From Sphingobium sp. V4 (GTDB lineage: Bacteria; Pseudomonadota; Alphaproteobacteria; Sphingomonadales; Sphingomonadaceae): DNA of 64,000 nt. Shown piece by piece: positions 43,697 to 52,805 of the stretch. The notes under the pieces were generated by a model. The model ran no database searches, was not told the DNA's origin, and saw only the letters and a program-made list of their open reading frames with translations. The DNA is taken from positions 868,001 to 932,000 of the forward strand of contig NZ_CP081001.1 of assembly GCF_029590555.1 (NCBI RefSeq). The letters run 5' to 3'. The translations under genes and the position numbers were made by a program. Numbering within the stretch: the first letter of the stretch is position 1; each line of letters opens with the position of its first letter.

Positions 43697-46600
43697 CTTT
43701 CCCCTTCGTCAGCCCCCGATACCATTCGGCCGCCGTCTCCGGATCCTGCTCGCCATTGGCGACGTCGACGAGGAACTGGGTGGACGTGGCGATCTGCCCT
43801 GGCACCAGCCCAGTCCAATAGCCCGCCACCTCCAGCGCGTTGCGCACCGGCCTCTTGGCGTCCTCGCCCTCGATCATCTTGTGAACGTCGCGCGCCGATT
43901 CCACGAGCGACTGGAACGAGCGCTGGATCGGCGTGAACTGGTAATCGAAGGGTTTGCCGCCGGTCAGCCCCTCGACGAGCGGCGAGGCCACATCGCGCAC
44001 GCCGGGAATCGGACCGAGCGACTGGAACAGCATCTGCTTGAAAGCCCAGAAGCCCCAGTCCTCATCATCGCCGGGGCCGTTGCCGCCCAGGATCTGCGCC
44101 ATAAGCGGCGGCACGACGATCAGCCACCAGGCGCGCGCCAGCACCGCCGGCACATCACCGACCTTGCGGATGCCAGCTATATCGCGGCCAAGCGTCCGCT
44201 GCCGCTGATAGAAGGCGCTCATATAGCTGTAGAACATCGTCATGAGCTTGAGCGCCTGGCCCCATTGGCCGGTGCCGCGCGCGATCGCCGCCAGATCCTT
44301 CGGTGAACCCGACCCCTGCGACATGCGCACCGCCTTGTCGGCGGCATAGACCGACGCCTCTTCGTCCATCCCGGCCGCCTGCGCCTTGTTATAGGCGCCG
44401 ATCCATGTGGGGACCACGACCATGCGGTCCATGTAGCCGATGCCGTGGAAGGCGAATCGTTTGGCCGCGTCGAGCTTCTGCCCGCGGCCCTGCATCTGCT
44501 GCAGCGTCAGACGGATGTCGCGATCGAGCGTGTCCATGCGCGAGCGCACCTCGCCCGATTTCGCCATGACGGTGTTGAAGGTGTCGATGGGATGCGCCGT
44601 GGCTTGCGCGATGCCAGCCGTCACCCACTTCGCGCCGACATATTCGAAGCTGTTGGAATAGCCGGCCAGCTGCGTCACCATCGTGGTGAAGCGGAAGCCC
44701 ATGCCCACCACCGTCGCATTCGACCGGAGCTTCTGCATGAAGGCGCCCACACCTTCATTGCCCGCGCGCTCCATCGCCCAGCTGTTGGCGACATATTTGA
44801 GCCAGGGGCGGAACTGCCTGCGAATCTCGGGACCGAGCGTGTCGTCTATCGCGCGCATGACGCGCTCAGCGCGCAGGAACTTGTCGGCCTGGATGATCGC
44901 CTCGCGGTGGGTGATATCGTGGATCACCTCGCCCAGGTGGCGATTGATGACACCCAGCTGCAGCAGGATCGGCCGTTTGACCTTCTCGCTGCGATCCTTG
45001 GTCGACGAGGCGCGGGTGCTTGCGCGCGTGTATCCCGCTTCGAGCAGGTCCGACCCTTTGCCGGCATGTTCCTCGGCCGCATAGCTTTTCGCGCTGTCAT
45101 AGATTGCCGGATAATAGCCGCCGCGGAATGTGCCGTGCGGGGTCACCACCTCCAGCGCCTCGACTTTATCGGGCTCCACGCCATTGACACGCCGCTCCAT
45201 CGCCGCGGTTTGCGGCCACAGGGTTTCGACTATGTCCCAGATATTCTGGACGAATTGCCAGTCCTGCTCGGTCAGCTCGCGGTTGAGCACCTCGCGCACC
45301 GACGTCTCGCGCCAGCCGTAGCCGTCGACCAGGCGCTGGATATTGCCCTCATTGCCCATGTTGAGCGCCATGGCGATCAGTTGCTCGCGCTTCATCTGGT
45401 AGGGCTGGCCGGTGTCGCGGTTGAACAGCGCCGGATCCGAGAAGCGCTCCGACCAGCGACGCAGCTGCTTGCGGTCGATCTTCGCGAACTCGGCGCGGAC
45501 GCGGGCATGATAGTCCGCCACCATGGCATTCTCACGGTCCTGCGCGTCGGCGAGCGGGCGGAACACGATTCGGTTGAACACGCCGTTGCTATTGCCGCCG
45601 TCGAGCCAGTCGAAAACCTGCTCCATCTTCAGCAAGGAGGCATCGAACGCCGCGATCTTGCCCTTGATGTTGTCCCACTGGCTGGGCTCCATCAGGTCGG
45701 ACGGCGGCCGCTGCTTCATCGCGGACAGCCCGGTCACTGCCTCCGACACGACCAGTTCGAAATCGGCATGCTCCCGGCCGTCCAGCAGCGTCTGCTTGAG
45801 CTTGCCAAGGTGAATGATCTGCTTCACCGCCTCATCGAGCCCGATCAGCTTCTCGACCGTCAGGCGCGACCAGTGCGTCTTGCCGAGCGATTCCGCGAAG
45901 GACGGCGGTACCACGACGTCATAGCCCTCTGCCTCGCGCTGTGCGGCCCACGCCTCGAAACTTTCCTGCCGGTTGAGCGAGCGCTGGGTACGCTCTTTCA
46001 TCTCGACCTGCTCCAGCAGCAGCTGCGCGCGCTCCAGATAATCCTGATCGACCGACTTGACCGTGCGCCGCTTGGCCCATTTCTCCAGCCGACCGACCGC
46101 CTCATCGACCATGTCGGCGCCGCGGCGCGCGGCCGCGACCAGCGCATTGTTGAGCATCTGGCTCTGCTTCTGGCGGAACGCTTCGTCGTGGTCGCCCGCG
46201 ATCACGGCTTCCATCGCCGCCTTGCCGGCCTTCGCCGCCGCGCGCTCATAGCGGATGATGGCCGAGCGGCTGGCCACTTCGCGGACCTTGCCTTCCATCA
46301 CCTGGCGCTCTGCCCAGCTTTTCGCAACGCTATAGGGGGTGACGCGCTGCCCGGTCATCCGGCCGAGCACGCGCAGTTCCGCGCCCATCACCTCACCCAT
46401 GCGATCCGACTGGACGGCCGCCAGCGCCTCTTCCTGGATGCTCCCGTCGGTGAACGGGTCGCCATAGCGCTCCAGCATGATCTGGCTGACTTCCTGATCG
46501 ATCATCGCCTTGCGCACCGACCGCTTGTCACCATTCTCGCGCATCTCGCGCCGGCGGACCTCGATACCCATGAGGGTGCGGACCATGTCGTCGGCCGACG

Positions 46601-49600
46601 AAAAACCCGCCATCTCCGCAACATCGTCGGGGCTGGCGCCGTTTTCGCGGTGGACGGGTGGAACCTGGCGCGGCAGCATGCCGGTCGCGTCCTCGCCATA
46701 ATTGTCGCGCACCCACTCGCTGTCCATGGGACTGACCTTGAGCAGCTGCAGAGCGCGAAACTCGGGGAGGGCGTCGATGCGGGCGGTGACGGTGTCGCGC
46801 ACATCCTCCTCGCGCTCGCGCCATTCCTTCGTGACGCGGCGCTTCACCGCGTTCATCGTCTTGGCCAGCATGCGGTCCTGCGCCTCTTCGCGCGCGGTCG
46901 CGGTCAGGCCCTGATAGGCGGCATATTCGGCCGCTGTCATCGATGCCGGCTTGTCGGGGAACAGGGCTTCCAGATTCTGCGCGGCGATCGCGTCGGCCAG
47001 CTCCTCGTCGGATGCGACCAGCCGATCCATCACCCCGCGCACGTCGTCGCTGATTTCGGAGCGCAGGCGCGACACGCTATTGTAGAGCGAGATCATCCAG
47101 GCCTTGAAGGTCTGGAACATGCGCTGCATGCCGGGAGAGGGGGCCTTGCCCTCCATCAGGTACCGCTCGACACCGCGCGCCCAAAGCTCATGCGCATCGA
47201 CCGGGATCTTGCCGTCCTCGATCGGATGGCCCGCGGCGGCGAACCAGTCCTGCACGATCTGCCAGTCGTCGCGCACCTGCTGCGGTGCTTCCGGGTCGGC
47301 CGCGTCCTCGCGCAACTCCTCCAGCCAAAGGTGCCCGGCCTCATGCAGGAACGTGGACTGATCCTGCGTCTGGAACAGCTCGATGATGGCGCCGGCGCTC
47401 TGCCCACCGGGGAACAGGATGCGGCCGCGCGGGCTATCCTCCCCCTGCATGAGCGCGTCACCCTGCGCCTGTTCGGCGGCATAGGCTTCCACCGCGGCGC
47501 GGATATCGCGGCGGCTGGCCGCATCCGGGTCGATCCCGCGATTTTCCAGCAGCGCGCGCAGCTCATTGGCAGCGTCACGCACCGAGCGCTCGCGTGCAAC
47601 CAAGTGGCGATCACGGCCGGCAACGCCTTCAGCCACCGCGTCGAGCAGGTCGTTTGCGCTCGGGCGCTCCGCCATCTCGGGAAAATAGCCCGCTTCCCAC
47701 GCGCGGGCCGCCCAGGCGTCAGCGCTGTATTCATTCTCCCCAAGGCCGCCTTCGTCGATGAGCTCGCCCTGATCCTTGACCAGCTTGCGCCGGCCGGGCT
47801 TGCTGCGGTGCCAGGCGTCGGCCCCCATGGCGCGCAGGTCGCCGCCGGTGTCGACGATGCCACCGCCGCGCGCGATGAAGTCCATGAGCGATGGGCCGAG
47901 ATTCTGCGACGCATCCTTCTGGCGCTTCATGACATCGATGGCGACGTCGAGCTGGTCGGCCTTCTGGATCGCGGCAATATTCTCGGGCAGCACCTGGCGC
48001 ACCTGCAGCGCGTCATATTCGGTGCCGGTCAGCTCGCGCCCCATGCGGTTGGCGCGCGTCACGGCGCGCTGGGTCAGAAACTCGGCGTTCTGCTGCGCCA
48101 TCGATGGCGACATGCCGGCGGTGGACAGTTTCTCCACGATCGTCTGGAGCAGCTTTTCGCGTGGCGCGCCCAGCGCGCGGGCGGCGCGTTCCTCGTCGGC
48201 CATGCGATCGGTCAGGTCCGCCATGACATCGGCCATGGCCTCATCGAAGGTCTGCGCCTCGCGCCGGGACATGCCGCCAGCCGACAGGCGCATATCTTCC
48301 TTCAGCGCATCCCATGCCGGGGTGCCAGCCAGCTCCGACACGGCCGTCTCGACCGGAAGCACCCAGTCGCCGCCAGTGATGACGGCATCATCGATCTCCG
48401 ATCGCCAGCGATCGAAGTCGCCACCATAGGCATCGCTCTGCATATAGGCCTGCACGGCCTCGGCCGGGATGTAGACATTGTCCGCATCGGCATCGTCCGC
48501 CATCTCGCGCACCAGGTCGGCGAAGGCTACGGAATCGCGCGCTTTGAGCTTCGAGCCAGCAACAGCGTCGCCCATCTGATCGAGCGCAGCCGCCTCGCTC
48601 TGGGCCCGACGCGCGGCGATGACGCGGTCAGCCATCTTGCCAGCAGCGCGGGCGGTGCGCTCGGTCGCGAGCGTGATGCCGGCAGTCGCACCAACGCCGC
48701 CCACGGTGGCGACGAGCGTCGCGGCCGCCGCTTCCGGGCGCTCTTTGAGATATTCAGCGAAGGGCTTGTCGGGATTAAGTGCTGCCCATTCATTGAGATC
48801 CTGAAGGATGGTCGCGATCTGCTCGCCCGGGATCTCGGACTTGATCTGGTTCCAGAAGGTGCGAAGGATCGGCGATTTGCCCGCCACGTCAGAGACCAGA
48901 TGCCCGATCGGCAGACGCTCTGTCGCCACTTCGATTAAGCCCTGAGACAGTGCGTAGACGCCGGCGCCCATGGTCGACAATCCACTGGCTCGCGCCTTTA
49001 CATATTCACCACCGCCGGTGCTGAGACCCGCCACACTCGCGCCTGCGGTCGGCCCAGCGAGAACGCCAACGCCAACCGATGCCAGCGAGGTCGGAACACT
49101 CTCGATGCCCTGGAGCAGGTTGCGCGCCGTCCAGTTCTCGACCTCCGGGCGAGCACCAGCGGCCATTTGCTGGCCTTCGCGCGCGCGGCCGAGCGCGAAA
49201 TCCGAGACAATCTGCGGAATGGAGCGAACCCCGGCGCGGCGTTCGCCCTCAGAGTTAGGCGTGAGCAAACTGAGCGTGTCAGCCGCGCCGCCGATCGCCC
49301 CCCAAATGCCACTGGTCGCTTGGAATAGGCCAGCCTCCAAGGATTTTCCGACATTGCGGATGCCATAAAAGGCTTTACCTAACAGGCTCAGACTGGCGAA
49401 ATCGTCTGCACCCGCCGCCATCCCGCGCGGATTCTGTTCTGCCCACCGCGCGATCGCGCCATTGTCCCGCTGCAGAGTCGCAGCCCGGTTTATTTGCGCC
49501 GTCCGATCGAGCGCCTGCAGGTTCGCATCAGCCTGGCTGGGCGTCACGCCGAAGGCGCGGGCGAGGCCGTTCGCCTTTGCGGTGGCGTCGGGGTCGGGCA

Positions 49601-49703
49601 ACTGGCGCAGCGCGGACGTGCGAATTTGATGGAAATAGTCGTCGAGCGGATCGGCGGCCGCACCGCCGGCCGCGGGCGTCAGATAGTCGGGCAGTTCATC
49701 CAT
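43683..49703 (-). CDS. Giant internal virion protein, 2006 residues, with HEAGH protease-like motif
   Basis: The largest gene of the window. Hydrophobic/glycine-rich helices near residues 130-160, 200-240 and 320-345 could insert into membranes. A zinc-metalloprotease-type motif HEAGH is at 787-791 (STFLHEAGHLWLEELR), and AHELWARGVERYL about 55 residues later is a possible third ligand. Long charged helical stretches follow to about residue 1500, and the last ~500 residues contain repeated membrane-like segments. In T7-like phages a protein in this place (gp16 or polyvalent proteins) is ejected with DNA. It follows the transglycosylase gene directly (no gap). Confidence 0.82.
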   Translation of the reverse strand: MDELPDYLTPAAGGAAADPLDDYFHQIRTSALRQLPDPDATAKANGLARAFGVTPSQADANLQALDRTAQINRAATLQRDNGAIARWAEQNPRGMAAGADDFASLSLLGKAFYGIRNVGKSLEAGLFQATSGIWGAIGGAADTLSLLTPNSEGERRAGVRSIPQIVSDFALGRAREGQQMAAGARPEVENWTARNLLQGIESVPTSLASVGVGVLAGPTAGASVAGLSTGGGEYVKARASGLSTMGAGVYALSQGLIEVATERLPIGHLVSDVAGKSPILRTFWNQIKSEIPGEQIATILQDLNEWAALNPDKPFAEYLKERPEAAAATLVATVGGVGATAGITLATERTARAAGKMADRVIAARRAQSEAAALDQMGDAVAGSKLKARDSVAFADLVREMADDADADNVYIPAEAVQAYMQSDAYGGDFDRWRSEIDDAVITGGDWVLPVETAVSELAGTPAWDALKEDMRLSAGGMSRREAQTFDEAMADVMADLTDRMADEERAARALGAPREKLLQTIVEKLSTAGMSPSMAQQNAEFLTQRAVTRANRMGRELTGTEYDALQVRQVLPENIAAIQKADQLDVAIDVMKRQKDASQNLGPSLMDFIARGGGIVDTGGDLRAMGADAWHRSKPGRRKLVKDQGELIDEGGLGENEYSADAWAARAWEAGYFPEMAERPSANDLLDAVAEGVAGRDRHLVARERSVRDAANELRALLENRGIDPDAASRRDIRAAVEAYAAEQAQGDALMQGEDSPRGRILFPGGQSAGAIIELFQTQDQSTFLHEAGHLWLEELREDAADPEAPQQVRDDWQIVQDWFAAAGHPIEDGKIPVDAHELWARGVERYLMEGKAPSPGMQRMFQTFKAWMISLYNSVSRLRSEISDDVRGVMDRLVASDEELADAIAAQNLEALFPDKPASMTAAEYAAYQGLTATAREEAQDRMLAKTMNAVKRRVTKEWREREEDVRDTVTARIDALPEFRALQLLKVSPMDSEWVRDNYGEDATGMLPRQVPPVHRENGASPDDVAEMAGFSSADDMVRTLMGIEVRRREMRENGDKRSVRKAMIDQEVSQIMLERYGDPFTDGSIQEEALAAVQSDRMGEVMGAELRVLGRMTGQRVTPYSVAKSWAERQVMEGKVREVASRSAIIRYERAAAKAGKAAMEAVIAGDHDEAFRQKQSQMLNNALVAAARRGADMVDEAVGRLEKWAKRRTVKSVDQDYLERAQLLLEQVEMKERTQRSLNRQESFEAWAAQREAEGYDVVVPPSFAESLGKTHWSRLTVEKLIGLDEAVKQIIHLGKLKQTLLDGREHADFELVVSEAVTGLSAMKQRPPSDLMEPSQWDNIKGKIAAFDASLLKMEQVFDWLDGGNSNGVFNRIVFRPLADAQDRENAMVADYHARVRAEFAKIDRKQLRRWSERFSDPALFNRDTGQPYQMKREQLIAMALNMGNEGNIQRLVDGYGWRETSVREVLNRELTEQDWQFVQNIWDIVETLWPQTAAMERRVNGVEPDKVEALEVVTPHGTFRGGYYPAIYDSAKSYAAEEHAGKGSDLLEAGYTRASTRASSTKDRSEKVKRPILLQLGVINRHLGEVIHDITHREAIIQADKFLRAERVMRAIDDTLGPEIRRQFRPWLKYVANSWAMERAGNEGVGAFMQKLRSNATVVGMGFRFTTMVTQLAGYSNSFEYVGAKWVTAGIAQATAHPIDTFNTVMAKSGEVRSRMDTLDRDIRLTLQQMQGRGQKLDAAKRFAFHGIGYMDRMVVVPTWIGAYNKAQAAGMDEEASVYAADKAVRMSQGSGSPKDLAAIARGTGQWGQALKLMTMFYSYMSAFYQRQRTLGRDIAGIRKVGDVPAVLARAWWLIVVPPLMAQILGGNGPGDDEDWGFWAFKQMLFQSLGPIPGVRDVASPLVEGLTGGKPFDYQFTPIQRSFQSLVESARDVHKMIEGEDAKRPVRNALEVAGYWTGLVPGQIATSTQFLVDVANGEQDPETAAEWYRGLTKGKAKSE

Positions 49704-51851
49704 TTACCAGAATCCCGGGCGGCCAAGGTTGGTGACATAGGTTTGCGTGATCTGGGTTTCGTTCGGCTCGCGCCCGCCATGATTTTTGGCCCACGACTCT
49801 ACAATGCGGCTGCGCACGTTCGTGGGAATGGTCGGCACGCTGTACACCTCACCGGGCTTCACCTCGAAACGCCGCTTGTCGTTGGTGCCGTACCAGCTGC
49901 CGGGCACCGCGACGGGCAGGGTGGCGCGTTGATAGGCAATGCGCAGCTCGTCGTCGGTCGGCTGGCGCTTCCCTCCCGTCTGGGAGGTGATATAGGCCTC
50001 CATATCGTCGTAGACCTTCACGAAATTCTGCGGGTCATCCTTGGGATCGAGCGACAGCCGGTCCGTCTTGGACCAGAAGGCGATCGTGCTGCTGATCTTG
50101 GAGCGGATGCTCACCTCTTCGCGCGACGCATATTTCGCCTGACGGCCGATCAGCGTCTTATATTCTCCCGGCGTCATCTGGTTCTGGAATGGGCGAAGGT
50201 CAGTGCGCGCGAAGGTGTCCGGGGCTACAGTGGAGAGGATACCAAGCTCGATAGCCTTTGCCCCACCCTCATGCGGGCGCTGCGCCGCTACGCGCGCGCG
50301 CAGGTTCGCCTCCGCCATGTTCTTCACCGACATCTGCTGCTGCGGCGACATCGAGGCGAACGACGTGCCCAGTTGGGCGACGTCAGTGAAATCATCACCA
50401 AGTTGAACCGCGCGCGAGATCCCGGCCTCATAGGCATCGTTCTCGCGCGCGCTTTGGAGCCCTTTGGCGCGCTGCACACGCCGATCGATCTCCGCTTGCA
50501 CGGACCGCTTCTGTTCCGGGGTCCAGCCGGCGTCGGTCGCAACGGCGTCAAGGCGGCCATAGACCTCACCCTCGTCGACGCCGTCGGCGGTACCGGATAC
50601 GTTCACGCGGGCCGAGAAGTTGGAAATATATTTCTTCGTTTCGGCCGGCAGATGATCCTGCCATGCGCCGCCCCTGGCTGCGGCCTTTGCGATGGCGCCG
50701 CGCACGCCGGTCCCCTTGCTCGCGCTACCCGGACCAGCATTATAGGCGGCGGCCGCCTTGACGGGGTCGCCGAACAGCCGGAGCATCTCCGCATAATAGG
50801 CCTTTCCAAGCGCGGTATTATATTCCGGGTCAGTCCGATATTTCTGCTCATCCCACTTGAGCCCGGCCAATCGCGCGGCTTCAGGCGCCGTGCCTGGCAT
50901 GACTTGCGCAGGGCCGACCGCACCCTTCGGGCTGGTCAGAAACTCACCATGCTTGCCGGTGCCGCCCTCGATCGGGATGATGCCGTTTTGGAAAAGGCTG
51001 GCGGCTGAATAGGTGACGCCTTCGCCGGCCGACACATTCGGCGCCGACTGGCCGCCCATCACCATGTCTGCGCCAGCGATCGAGAAGCGCAGCTCCATCG
51101 GCTCCTTCAGGCTGCGAGAGACGGCAAGCGTGTCTTCAGCATTGAAGTCGCCGCGGTGGACGGCCGCATAACCGATCGCATCGTCCTGGCGGTTGGAGGC
51201 GAGCAACTGATTGAGCACGGCCAACCGCGTAGCGGACGTGTAATTGCGCTTTGCCACAGTCAGGCTGACGCCGGTGACGCCGTGGACCTTGGCCTCCGCC
51301 TCCACGGCAGCGAGGCCCGCATCGAGATTGGCCCGGAACATGGCGTCGTCGGACCAGTTGAGGACGGCGGTATCCATGAACTGAGCCTGTTCGCCCTTGG
51401 CGATCGTCACCTGCTGCGATTTCAGCGCCCCGATGCTGTGCGACCCGATCTTGTCCACAAATCCGGATTCGATACCGGCTGCCGCCTGATCGAAATATCG
51501 ACGCATCCGGTCATTGGTCGCCTTGCCGGAAAAGTCCTGGCGAAGCTTCGTCAGCTGCTCACGCGTCGACGTCGAGCCGTTGAGTGCATCAATGCCCTCG
51601 CTGGCAAGATAGGTCGTGACCATGGGGTTGGCCTCCGACTGATAGTCGAGCAGCAATTGCCGGGCCTGCGTCCGGTCGAACTCATCGTTCAGCGCATCCT
51701 GCTGACGTGCATAGCCGACCGCCTGACCGCCAAGTTCGCGCAGTCCGTCGCCGATCGCCTCACCTACAGGGTTGCGCACCGGCTGGACGGCGCCGACAGG
51801 ACGTGCAGCGCGCTCGACGGTGTTGCCGCGATAAACGGGAACGGTGACCAT
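49704..51851 (-). CDS. Internal virion protein with lytic transglycosylase domain
   Basis: 715 residues. The SLT-type transglycosylase core lies at about 285-380: catalytic glutamate in IIPIEGGTGKHG (Glu295), GAVGPAQVMPGT (310-321) and AYNAGPG (369-375). The rest is helical (YARQQDALNDEFDRTQARQL, QARLRVAAQ-like stretches). It should open the peptidoglycan during DNA entry, the role of T7 gp16's N-terminal domain. Here the transglycosylase is on a separate protein from the giant subunit. Confidence 0.9.
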   Translation of the reverse strand: MVTVPVYRGNTVERAARPVGAVQPVRNPVGEAIGDGLRELGGQAVGYARQQDALNDEFDRTQARQLLLDYQSEANPMVTTYLASEGIDALNGSTSTREQLTKLRQDFSGKATNDRMRRYFDQAAAGIESGFVDKIGSHSIGALKSQQVTIAKGEQAQFMDTAVLNWSDDAMFRANLDAGLAAVEAEAKVHGVTGVSLTVAKRNYTSATRLAVLNQLLASNRQDDAIGYAAVHRGDFNAEDTLAVSRSLKEPMELRFSIAGADMVMGGQSAPNVSAGEGVTYSAASLFQNGIIPIEGGTGKHGEFLTSPKGAVGPAQVMPGTAPEAARLAGLKWDEQKYRTDPEYNTALGKAYYAEMLRLFGDPVKAAAAYNAGPGSASKGTGVRGAIAKAAARGGAWQDHLPAETKKYISNFSARVNVSGTADGVDEGEVYGRLDAVATDAGWTPEQKRSVQAEIDRRVQRAKGLQSARENDAYEAGISRAVQLGDDFTDVAQLGTSFASMSPQQQMSVKNMAEANLRARVAAQRPHEGGAKAIELGILSTVAPDTFARTDLRPFQNQMTPGEYKTLIGRQAKYASREEVSIRSKISSTIAFWSKTDRLSLDPKDDPQNFVKVYDDMEAYITSQTGGKRQPTDDELRIAYQRATLPVAVPGSWYGTNDKRRFEVKPGEVYSVPTIPTNVRSRIVESWAKNHGGREPNETQITQTYVTNLGRPGFW

Positions 51852-52354
51852 CAGCTACCCATCCCTGCGCGGATCTTGCCATATTCCTTTGCACCGCCGA
51901 TCAGCGTGGAACCCATGCTGAAGGCGCCACTGATGAGCGCGGCCGTGCTGGCATTGCGCTGCGACTTGGCTTCGGCGCGGTAATTGGCACCCTGGATCAG
52001 ATAGCCGCGCACGTCCCGATTCGTGTTTTCCGCGATCGTGCTCGCATCCTCCTCACCGTACATTGCGGTATCGCCAACGAAATCAGCCGCCGAGCCGAAA
52101 CTGATATCGAGACCGTTCGCGGCCATCGCCGCGCGTTGGGCGCCCATCTTGGCGGAGACCTCGCGATAGTGCTTCACCTGGTCCTGCTTGCCGCGCTCAA
52201 GTGCATCAGCGGCCGAAGCGCTCGCCTCCCGGCTGTTGGCCTCTGCCTGGCGTGCCGCGCCGCGCGCCTGCGCGCTGGCAGCAAGCGCGGAATAGCCTGT
52301 GCCGGCCGCTGCGACGCTGGCACCGATAATCGCAAGGGTGGCGGGCTCACACAT
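51851..52354 (-). CDS. Internal virion protein, T7 gp14-like
   Basis: 167 residues from ATG 52354. It starts with a short hydrophobic cysteine-containing segment (MCEPATLAIIGASVAAAGTG), followed by a long alanine/glutamine-rich helix (AQARGAARQAEANSREASAS), and closes with SGAFSMGSTLIGGAKEYGKI. This matches podovirus gp14-type proteins that form a channel in the outer membrane on DNA ejection. TGATG overlap with the transglycosylase gene. Confidence 0.82.
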   Translation of the reverse strand: MCEPATLAIIGASVAAAGTGYSALAASAQARGAARQAEANSREASASAADALERGKQDQVKHYREVSAKMGAQRAAMAANGLDISFGSAADFVGDTAMYGEEDASTIAENTNRDVRGYLIQGANYRAEAKSQRNASTAALISGAFSMGSTLIGGAKEYGKIRAGMGS

Positions 52355-52805
52355 GGTCAGACATCCTGAAGGGCAGAAAGGCAACGCCGCCATGCATCTC
52401 GCGCGCGTCGCCGATCGAAAAGCCCCAGCGCTTGAGCGTGCGGATCGCGCGGCTGTTGTCCGCCGACACGAGGTTGATTAGCGTGGGCGTCGACTGGCGC
52501 ATTAGGGCGATCACGGCAGAGCCTTCGACAAGAAAGGAACGGCCCTGCTTGTAAGCCGCATCGGTGGCCAGGAACCATGGGAGGCCCACACCTTCTACCA
52601 GGTTCATGGCGACCAGCCCGAGCATGGCGATCGGCGCGCCGTCGGCCAGCACGGTCAAAGACCATAACGATCGGCGGCGCGCGCTTCGCAGCGCTGCTTT
52701 GGGTTCGTGCCCCATTGCAAGGCACTCGATCCGATCGATGTCCCGCATGTCGCGGGCGAGACGGCCTATATGGCTGGGAAGAGATGGAACCAGCTCAACG
52801 GACAC
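52347..52805 (-). CDS. T7 gp13-like protein with GNAT-type fold
   Basis: 152 residues. Start is GTG 52805 with ggagg upstream and an 11-base overlap with tail tubular B. The pattern IAMLGLVAMNLVEGVGLPWF then SADNSRAIRTLKRWGFSIGD resembles acetyltransferase folds, as does the gp13 family. In T7, gp13 helps assembly of internal proteins and is not in the virion. No CoA motif is complete, so it may be catalytically dead. Confidence 0.8.
   Translation of the reverse strand: MSVELVPSLPSHIGRLARDMRDIDRIECLAMGHEPKAALRSARRRSLWSLTVLADGAPIAMLGLVAMNLVEGVGLPWFLATDAAYKQGRSFLVEGSAVIALMRQSTPTLINLVSADNSRAIRTLKRWGFSIGDAREMHGGVAFLPFRMSDHV

Noticed and set aside
44445-48938. A 1497-codon open frame on the plus strand, opposite the giant virion gene
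   Set aside because: High GC leaves antisense frames open. Its translation is arginine/histidine-rich with no recognisable domain, while the minus strand gives a coherent protein coupled to its neighbours.
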